DNA from: an uncultured Phocaeicola sp.
GTDB lineage: Bacteria > Bacteroidota > Bacteroidia > Bacteroidales > Bacteroidaceae
Assembly: GCA_944321335.1 (NCBI GenBank)
Contig: CALUKX010000011.1
Span: forward strand, 1-51,799
Length of the DNA stretch: 51,799 bases
Direction of reading: 5' to 3'
The translations under genes and the position numbers were made by a program. Below, in pieces: positions 45,251 through 51,799 of this stretch. Numbering within the stretch: the first letter of the stretch is position 1; the number at the start of each line of letters is the position of its first letter. The notes under the pieces are model-generated. The model worked only from the letters and a program-made list of their open reading frames with translations, did no database searches and was not told the DNA's origin.

Positions 45251-46291
45251 TCAGATAAGTTGCATGCCTAATTTTGCGCATTCCTTACGCATATCTTCCG
45301 GCCAGATACTTGCTTGAATTTCTCCAATATGAGCTTTTTTAAGATACAACATACAAAGACGTGATTGTCCGATTCCGCCACCGATACTTAGTGGTAGTGA
45401 ACCTTCCATCAACCGGCGATGAAAATATAATTGGGTACGTTCTTCTTTACCGGCCAACTCAAGCTGTTTTAGCATAGCAGCCTTATCGACACGGATACCC
45501 ATTGATGAAAGTTCAAAGGCACGTCCTAAAACATCGTTCCAAACTAAAAGGTCACCGTTCAAGCCGGGCAGACCGGTTTTCGGGTCTATTGTTGTATAGT
45601 CGTCATAGTCTGGTGCTCGTAAATCGTGAGGGATTCCATCACTTAGTTTGCCACCAATTCCGATAATGAATACGGATCCATATTTTTTTGTGATAAGGTT
45701 TTCACGTTCCTTTGGAGTCTTGTCCGGATACATATCCAATAATTCCTGCGAGTGGATGAAATGGATGTCATGTGCAAGGAATGACTTGATTTGCGGATAG
45801 GCTTCACATATCATATATTCTGTGCGGCGCATAGCCGAGTAGATTCGGGTTACAATGCTTTTGAGAAATTCTACGGTGCGCTGTTCAGGAGTGATGACAC
45901 GTTCCCAATCCCATTGGTCGACATAGAGGGAATGTAAGTTTCCCAATTCTTCATCGGCACGGATAGCATTCATGTCAGTATAGATTCCATATCCCGGTTC
46001 TATATGATAATCGGCCAAAGTAACACGTTTCCATTTTGCCAGTGAATGAACCACTTCTGCCTGTTGTTCTCCCAAATCTTTAATCGGGAAAGATACAGGT
46101 CGTTCCACACCGTTCAAGTCATCATTAATACCCATTCCTTTCAAAACGAATAAAGGAGCAGTAACTCGTCGCAAACGGAGCTCCGAAGATAGATTCTGTT
46201 GGAAGAACTCTTTGATTTGCTTGATCCCCAGCTCTGTCTGTTTCATGTCGAGAAGGGGTTTATAATTTTCTGGTTTTATTAAGTAGCTCAT
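45251..46291 (-). CDS. asnA: aspartate-ammonia ligase
   Basis: Ammonia-dependent asparagine synthetase AsnA, a class II aminoacyl-tRNA synthetase-like enzyme that adenylates aspartate. The 346 residues include F-P-I-K-D-L-G near residue 70, A-E-V-V-H-S-L-A-K-W-K-R near 80, Y-T-D-M-N-A-I-R near 105 and L-P-L-S-I-G-G-G-I-G-Q-S-R near 305, all family motifs. It is a single gene with a promoter box at 46326-46333 and a clear terminator. Confidence 0.96.
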   Translation of the reverse strand: MSYLIKPENYKPLLDMKQTELGIKQIKEFFQQNLSSELRLRRVTAPLFVLKGMGINDDLNGVERPVSFPIKDLGEQQAEVVHSLAKWKRVTLADYHIEPGYGIYTDMNAIRADEELGNLHSLYVDQWDWERVITPEQRTVEFLKSIVTRIYSAMRRTEYMICEAYPQIKSFLAHDIHFIHSQELLDMYPDKTPKERENLITKKYGSVFIIGIGGKLSDGIPHDLRAPDYDDYTTIDPKTGLPGLNGDLLVWNDVLGRAFELSSMGIRVDKAAMLKQLELAGKEERTQLYFHRRLMEGSLPLSIGGGIGQSRLCMLYLKKAHIGEIQASIWPEDMRKECAKLGMQLI

Positions 46292-46325
46292 ATTTTATTT
46301 GGTTAATTTTATTCGAAATCGTTCG

Positions 46326-46333
46326 CAAAGATA
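46326..46333 (-). promoter_or_regulatory. asnA -7 box
   Basis: On the minus strand this reads TATCTTTG, 35 bases before the asnA start. Confidence 0.65.
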
Positions 46334-46492
46334 GTCTTATTTTGTAAATGTGCAACAAATAAAGCTTTAATATTATCAAATTGTATATTAATTCTCTTTA
46401 TTTGCTTTAATTTTGATATAGTATAACATGTTTCAATACAATTCTATATTCATTTTTTGGGTTGAATATTAGGAAAGAAAACAGAATAGTTG

Positions 46493-46500
46493 TATTTTTG
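46493..46500 (+). promoter_or_regulatory. tRNA-Arg -7 box
   Basis: TATTTTTG lies 20 bases before the tRNA, the same spacing as at the tRNA-Met pair. Confidence 0.6.
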
Positions 46501-46519
46501 TCGCGCCAATAAAAAATAA

Positions 46520-46591
46520 GCACCCATAGTTCAATGGATAGAATAATGGATTCCGGTTCCATCGATTGGGGTTCGAATCCCCATGGGTGTA
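46520..46591 (+). tRNA. tRNA-Arg (CCG)
   Basis: A 72-base cloverleaf: acceptor GCACCCA/TGGGTGT, D stem GTTC/GAAT, anticodon stem ATGGA/TCCAT around loop TTCCGGT, and T arm TGGGG/CCCCA. The anticodon CCG reads Arg CGG. CCA is not encoded. The accessory SusC/SusD region starts downstream. Confidence 0.93.
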
Positions 46592-46598
46592 CTGATTG

Positions 46599-46633
46599 AA
46601 GTCTGTCTTATATATAAATTGACAGACTTTTTA
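46599..46633 (+). terminator. tRNA-Arg terminator
   Basis: AAGTCTGTC (46599-46607) pairs with GACAGACTT (46621-46629) and is followed by Ts. Confidence 0.85.
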
Positions 46634-46815
46634 TATTTCTTTTAAGGTATTATGTTTTTTCTTAGGGGATGATATGTTATGTCTTTCTCTCCTTGCTTTT
46701 CCCGTTTTGATCTTTATCATGTGTAAGTTTTAGTATCTGCATTATACATATTTTTTATGCTGGATAACATAGATAATCGGTTTGTGTAGAACTTTTGTAT
46801 CATGTGTGATGCACA

Positions 46816-46844
46816 ATGTTACGTAGATGCAAAAAATGTAACAT
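46816..46844. promoter_or_regulatory. inverted repeat upstream of the susC-like promoter
   Basis: ATGTTAC (46816-46822) and GTAACAT (46838-46844) form a perfect 7-base inverted repeat with half-sites about two helical turns apart. It ends 29 bases upstream of the -7 box, so it is placed for regulator binding. The rest of 46634-46870 shows nothing I recognise. Confidence 0.4.
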
Positions 46845-46873
46845 GTGGGCTCTTTAATTAATTGTAAGCTACC

Positions 46874-46881
46874 TATTTTTG
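46874..46881 (+). promoter_or_regulatory. susC-like -7 box
   Basis: TATTTTTG, with TTTA 17 bases upstream, lies 69 bases before the ATG at 46951. Confidence 0.55.
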
Positions 46882-46950
46882 TAAATACCGTTATAGCGAT
46901 GACGGTAAAGAGTGAGTAAAGTAAAGAGTGTTAATTATTTTTTTGAATCT

Positions 46951-49900
46951 ATGAAAAGCACAAAGCTATTCAGATTGATGGGGCTAATTGTCTTTTTTAG
47001 CCTCTTTCCGTTGTGGGCTTTTTCTCAAAATGTGACGGTTAAAGGAATCGTCAAGGATGTAAGAGGAAATCGATTATCGGAGCCAGTGTTCTTGAAAAAG
47101 GTACGACTAATGGTACGATAACAGATTTTGAAGGTAATTTCGAATTGAGTGTAGGAGGTAGCTCTATCTTGGTTATTTCCTATGTAGGTTTTAAAACTCA
47201 GGAAATTCCAGTAGAAGGTAAAACTTCCTTTAATATTGTATTGAAGGAAGACACTGAAACTCTGAATGAAGTTGTTGTAATCGGTTATGGTTCAGCTCGT
47301 AAATCTGATGTAACCGGTTCTATTTCATCCGTAGGCGGTGAAAAGCTCCGTGAAGTTCCAGCTACCAACATTACTTATGCTTTGCAGAATCGTGTTGCCG
47401 GTGTAGATATGGCGCAGACTTCTTCCAAACCAGGTGCGTCCATGCAGATCCGTATCCGTGGTACTCGTTCGTTGAATGCATCCAATGATCCGTTGATTGT
47501 GTTGGATGGTATTCCGTTTATGGGAAACATTTCTGATATCAATCCGAGCGATATCAAAAGCATGGATATCTTGAAAGATGCGTTGTCTACTGCTATTTAC
47601 GGTTCTCGCGGTGCTAATGGTGTAATCTTGATTACTACTATCAAGGGTTCTCAAGGTGCTCCTGCCAAATTCTCTTATAATGGTTATGTTGGATTGAAGA
47701 AAGTATTCTCGGAGTATCCGATGATGAGCGGTAAACAATCTGCCCAAATGCGTAAGTATGCCGGCAAGTTTGATAATTCTTTGGATGAATCGGATGATAT
47801 GGATACCGATTGGCAGGATATGATTTATCGCAATGGCTATGTCACTAGTCATGATATGAGTGTAACCGGTGGTACAAACGGTGGTAGCTATAGTTTTGGA
47901 GCCGGATATTATAAGGATCAAGGGGTATTGCCGCTGCAGAACTATACCCGTTATTCTTTACGCGGATCATTCGATCAGAGTGTAGGTAAATATTTCCGTT
48001 TCGGTTTGTCTACAAACACCAATTACAATGTTACAAAAGGTAATCATGTGGGATTGTATAATGTTCTTTCTATGTCTCCTATTATCAATCCTTATGATGA
48101 AGAGGGTAATTTGAAGCGTACTGCAAAAATGCCTCAGGATGAAACTTATATTGTAACCCGTTCTGTACTCGAAAATCTTGAAGACAACTGGTTGAATGAA
48201 ACAAAAGGCTTAGGTACATATAATACGTTATTTGCAGAAGTTCAATGTCCTTGGGTAAAGGGATTGAAATACCGTATTAATATCGGTTTGAACTATCGTT
48301 CCAACAAACAAGGTGAATTTACCGGCGAGGGTATAAACAGTTCTACTGCCGATACTCCATCAACTGCAGCTTTGATGCATGAAGAAACAACCAACTGGAC
48401 AGTCGAAAACTTGATTACTTTTGACCGTACTTTCGGTAAACATCAGTTGAATGTAGTGGGTATGTATTCTGCAGAAGAAACAACTTATACGAAATCGAAA
48501 CTGTCAGGAAAAGATATTCCGGCTGAATATTTTCAGTACTATAATATTGGTCGTGCTGAAGGTACGATTACGGTCAATCCGAACGACTGGAATTATCAAA
48601 AGAGTGGTTTGATGTCATGGATGGGCCGTGTGATGTATACTTATGATAATCGTTATATGTTGATGGCGACAGTACGTGCCGATGCTTCTTCACGCTTGGC
48701 AAAAGGGCATCAATGGCATACTTATCCGGCTGTCTCCGCAGGTTGGAATATCCATCAGGAATCATTCATGGAAAATGTAAAGTGGTTAGACATGCTGAAG
48801 TTCCGTATCGGTTATGGTCAGACTTCCAATCAGGCTGTTAATCCTTATTCTACTTTGGGAGCCTTGTCTTCCCGTCCTTACAACTTTGGTCCGACCGGTT
48901 ATGCGACAGGTTACTATGTGTCATCCTTGCCAAACTATGAATTGGGCTGGGAATATTCTACCACATGGAACTATGGTCTAGACTTTTCTGTATTCGGTGG
49001 ACGCTTATCAGGTACTTTGGAATACTATGTACAGAAAACCCATGATTTGTTGCAGAGCGTAAGCCTTCCTTCAACAGCCGGAGTGGGCAGCTACATGGCC
49101 AATATCGGTAAGACTCAGAATAAAGGTGTTGAATTGACTTTAAACGGTATAATTCTTGATAATGTAAATGGTTGGACTTGGGATGCCAGCTTGAACTTGT
49201 CTGCAAATAGAAATAAGATTGTTTACTTGGCTGGAGCGGATGAAAAAGGACGTGATACAGCTAATGGTTGGTTTGTGGGCTATCCTATTGATGCCATCTA
49301 CGACTATGAAAAGATTGGTTTGTGGAATGAAACTGATCCGGATGCCCAATATTTACAGATATTGGAGCCGGGTGGTAATTTCGGTATGATTAAAGTGAAA
49401 TATACGGGTGGTTATAATGAAGATGGAACTCCGAAGCGTGCTATCAATGCCGATGACCGTCAGGTGATGAGTATGGAGCCTAAATTCCAGGGTGGTTTCA
49501 GTACACGTGTTGCCTACAAAGGCTTTGACTTGAACATCATTACCGCTTTTAAGTGTGGCGGTAAGCTTATCAGTACCTTGCATCATTCAAGTGGTTACTT
49601 GAATATGTTGAGTGGTCGTCGTGGTAATGTGGACGTTGATTACTGGACAGAGGAAAATACTGGTGCCAAGTATCCGAAGCCTGGTGGTATTCAGAGTGGT
49701 GATAATCCGAAATATGGTACAACCCTGGGCTATTTTGATGCTTCCTATTGGAAGGTTCGTACCATTTCATTGGGCTATAGTTTCAACGGTCAGAAGTGGT
49801 TGGATCGTATGGGTATTGAGAGTTTACGTGCTTATGTGACGGTGCAGAATCCGTTTGTCATCTGTTCTCCATTTCATAAGGAAACCGGTCTGGATCCGGA

Positions 49901-50024
49901 AACGAACTCTTACGGTAATGAAAATATTGCAGTTTCGGAAGGTCTTCAGTCACGTTACCTTACAATCGGTACAAATACTCCTTCTACCCGCAATTATTTA
50001 TTCGGTATTAATTTGACATTTTAA
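46951..50024 (+). pseudogene. SusC-family TonB-dependent transporter, frameshifted
   Basis: An outer-membrane TonB-dependent oligosaccharide importer of the SusC/RagA type. Translation begins at the ATG at 46951 with a signal peptide ending W-A-F-S-Q and continues into the N-terminal carboxypeptidase-like domain (V-T-V-K-G-I-V-K-D-V-R-G-N). At 47071-47072 one base is missing, and the frame shifts to a stop at 47119-47121. The other frame resumes at 47073 with I-I-G-A-S-V-L-E-K-G-T and runs intact to 50024. It covers S-Y-V-G-F-K-T, the N-E-V-V-V-I-G-Y-G TonB-box region, the plug (S-L-N-A-S-N-D-P-L-I-V-L-D-G) and the barrel. A GTG at 46912 is not the start. Either the gene is inactive or the base was lost in sequencing. 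Confidence 0.9.
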
Positions 50025-50036
50025 AGTGATAAGTAT

Positions 50037-51680
50037 ATGAAACCTATATTCAATAAAATAAAATTGGTGGGAACTGTTGCTATGGCTGCTCTTGTGATTG
50101 GATCTTGCTCTGATATATTGGATGAACAGCCTCGTAGCAGTTATGATGTGACTTTCTTTAAGACGAAAAAAGGTGTAGAAGGAGGTATTACTTCATTATA
50201 TGCCCATTTACGTTATTTATATGGTCAGGCATACTGGTATAATATCTGTCTGACAGGTACGGATGAAGCTACTTGGGGGCAGTCAGCCGATGGTAACTTC
50301 AAGGATGCTGATTTGTCGGGTGTCGGTAATCTGGACCCGAGTTCCAGCCGTTCGGATGTCTTGTGGGGTACTGCATTTTCTAACATCAATACGGCCAATG
50401 GTATCATTGAAAATGGTGTATCGGTGGGTGTCGACGAACAACTTCTTGCAGAAGCTTATTTCTTCCGTGCGTTCGATTACTTCTTGTTGGTACAGACTTT
50501 TGGCGGTGTACCATTGGACTTGGGATCTGGAGAGTTGAAGTTCAATATTTCTCCTAGCCGTTCTTCTGTAAGAAATACCGTTCCGGAAGTCTATAAGGCA
50601 ATATTTGCTGATTTGAAAACTGCTTTGAATGATTTACCCGACCAACCTCGTGTTACTGGTGGCGTAACAAAGAATGTTGCTCGCTTGTATCTGTCAAAAG
50701 CTTATTTGACTTATGCCTGGTGGTTGAAGAATCCGAACGATATTCCTACTTATCCGGAAGCTGCCCGTACCGATCTTGACGGTCATGATTATGCATGGTA
50801 TTTCCAACAGGCTTATGATATTGCTATAGAAGCGATCAAAAACCCTGGACCGTATGATTTGGAGAAGAGCTTCTATTTGGTGAATGCGGGAACAAACGAT
50901 CGTAATAAGGAAATTATGTTGTACGCAGACCATACGGAGTCGGATGAATATTATAACGGTGGTAGTTTGACTTATGGTAGTGGTGGAGCTCCTGATAACT
51001 TTGCAGGCTGGATGATGAACTGGAACTACACCGACCTGTGGGGACAAGTAGATGGAAGTAATGTGGCTCCTGTTATTCGTGTTGCCGAACAGGCATACGG
51101 ACGTCCTTGGAGTCGTATGGCACCACCTCATGGAGTATTTACACATACATTTGCCGATAAAGTAAATGATTCTCGTTATGATGGTACATTTACAACTGTT
51201 ATCCGTACAAATTGGTCCACCAATGGAAATGTCTGGACGACTGTAAACGGTGCCAATGGATTGCCTGTCAGTGAAGGTGATGCCTTACTTTCTTTCTTGA
51301 ATGAGGATGATCCGGCCATCCAATATCCGAATGATGCAGGAACAAGCAATGTAGGTGCAGGTACTTTATCTGGCCGTGCCGATTATGTAATGGGTCCTAG
51401 CTCAATCAGCCGTCGTGTATTCCCTGCTTTATGGAAGTTAGGTCCTTACCGTACAGACAATGGCTCGGGTCCTGGTCAGCCTAATGCTGGTAGTACCCGC
51501 CCATACAATATCGCTAAATTTTCTGAACTATATCTGATTGCAGCTGAAGCTGCAGTAGAAGGGGCTACAACTCAAACATTATATTCAGCTCGTGATTTGG
51601 TGAATGTGCTTCGTGCCCGTGCAGGTGTCTGGACATTCAGTAATGCGGAAAACAAGGAAGTTAACGTGAGTTCGGTATAA
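50037..51680 (+). pseudogene. SusD-family glycan-binding lipoprotein, C-terminally truncated
   Basis: The surface lipoprotein partner of the SusC-like gene, 12 bases downstream. The signal peptide ends in a lipobox with Cys near residue 24 (V-I-G-S-C-S-D). Helical TPR-like SusD segments follow, including A-E-A-Y-F-F-R-A-F-D-Y near 140. The open frame runs to L-V-N-V-L-R-A-R-A-G-V-W, a motif usually followed by roughly another hundred residues with the conserved E-R...E-L and R-W-x-D-L region. Here it ends 20 codons later, after E-V-N, in four codons (V-S-S-V) that seem to belong to inserted sequence. The product would lack its C-terminal part and probably fold poorly. Confidence 0.85.
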
Positions 51681-51799
51681 GAAAACGATTGAAAAAGTTG
51701 TGGGAATGAAATATTTTTAGTGTCTTTATAGCTGATAATCAATAAGTTACATAAAAACATCCATTCCCATGACTGATGCAAATTTAATAGAAATTTTCT
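51665..51799. mobile_element. probable left end of an insertion sequence, cut by the window end
   Basis: From about 51665 the sequence no longer reads as SusD and becomes AT-rich. It starts GTGAGTTCGGTATAAG, a candidate terminal inverted repeat. A partial open frame at 51769 (M-T-D-A-N-L-I-E-I-F, running off the window) resembles the N terminus of IS982-like transposases. The exact boundary, target duplication and right end cannot be seen, so the element's family is a guess. Confidence 0.5.
51769..51799 (+). CDS. partial ORF, possible transposase N terminus
   Basis: Ten codons from an ATG to the window end (M-T-D-A-N-L-I-E-I-F). The N-L-I-E-I-F start is reminiscent of IS982-type transposases, but ten residues cannot settle this. 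Its place about 100 bases inside the sequence that interrupts the SusD gene is the main support. Confidence 0.35.
   Translation, partial: MTDANLIEIF

Noticed and set aside
46912-46950. GTG start for the SusC-like gene
   Set aside because: The ATG at 46951 directly begins a typical signal peptide; the 13 extra residues would only disrupt it.

Overview
The window is an ordinary chromosomal stretch of a Bacteroidales bacterium (Bacteroides/Phocaeicola/Parabacteroides type; species not determinable by eye). The lineage is suggested by many -7 promoter boxes of the form TAnnTTTG (mostly TACCTTTG), a Bacteroides-type dipeptidyl peptidase III with an HECLGH zinc motif, the oadG-oadA-oadB sodium-pump cluster, a Bacteroidetes-type LptD, and a SusC/SusD pair. 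Genes lie on both strands, mostly as single genes or short operons separated by clear hairpin terminators.

Layout. 1-58 is the 3' end of a 5S rRNA with its terminator. pncB follows. At 1401-7860 lies a leucine/branched-chain operon: promoter, a 27-codon leader peptide rich in Leu/Ile/Val, a terminator that looks like an attenuator, then leuA, leuC, leuD, a second alpha-isopropylmalate-synthase-family gene (probably citramalate synthase) and leuB. 7.9-14.2 kb holds a secreted TPR protein, recQ (minus), a small AraC-type regulator, DPP III and an AlkD-like protein. 14.2-20.2 kb holds a Fur-family regulator with purA, an ABC-F ATPase and a PepO-like lipoprotein peptidase. 20.4-26.1 kb is all on the minus strand: aminotransferase, YccA/BI-1 membrane protein, ribBA with an LptF/LptG-like permease, and a START-like protein. 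Two identical tRNA-Met genes precede pfkA. Then come a HAD phosphatase, a DUF2490 protein, a nitroreductase, the oxaloacetate decarboxylase Na+ pump genes, pgk, a FadL-type porin, a MATE transporter, ffh, a DUF1343 protein, an HD-domain protein, lptD, ung and asnA.

The last 5 kb, downstream of tRNA-Arg(CCG), differs. It is a SusC/SusD outer-membrane glycan uptake pair that appears to be decaying: susC has a one-base frameshift near its N terminus, and susD loses its C terminus where sequence resembling the left end of an insertion sequence begins; the window ends inside that element.

The most interesting items are the candidate branched-chain amino acid transcription attenuator ahead of leuA, a set of four degenerate 22-bp tandem repeats between oadB and pgk, a PfkA with Asn in place of the usual Asp of the GGDGS motif, and the doubly damaged SusC/SusD locus next to a tRNA gene. 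I see no CRISPR array, prophage or recognisable defence system.
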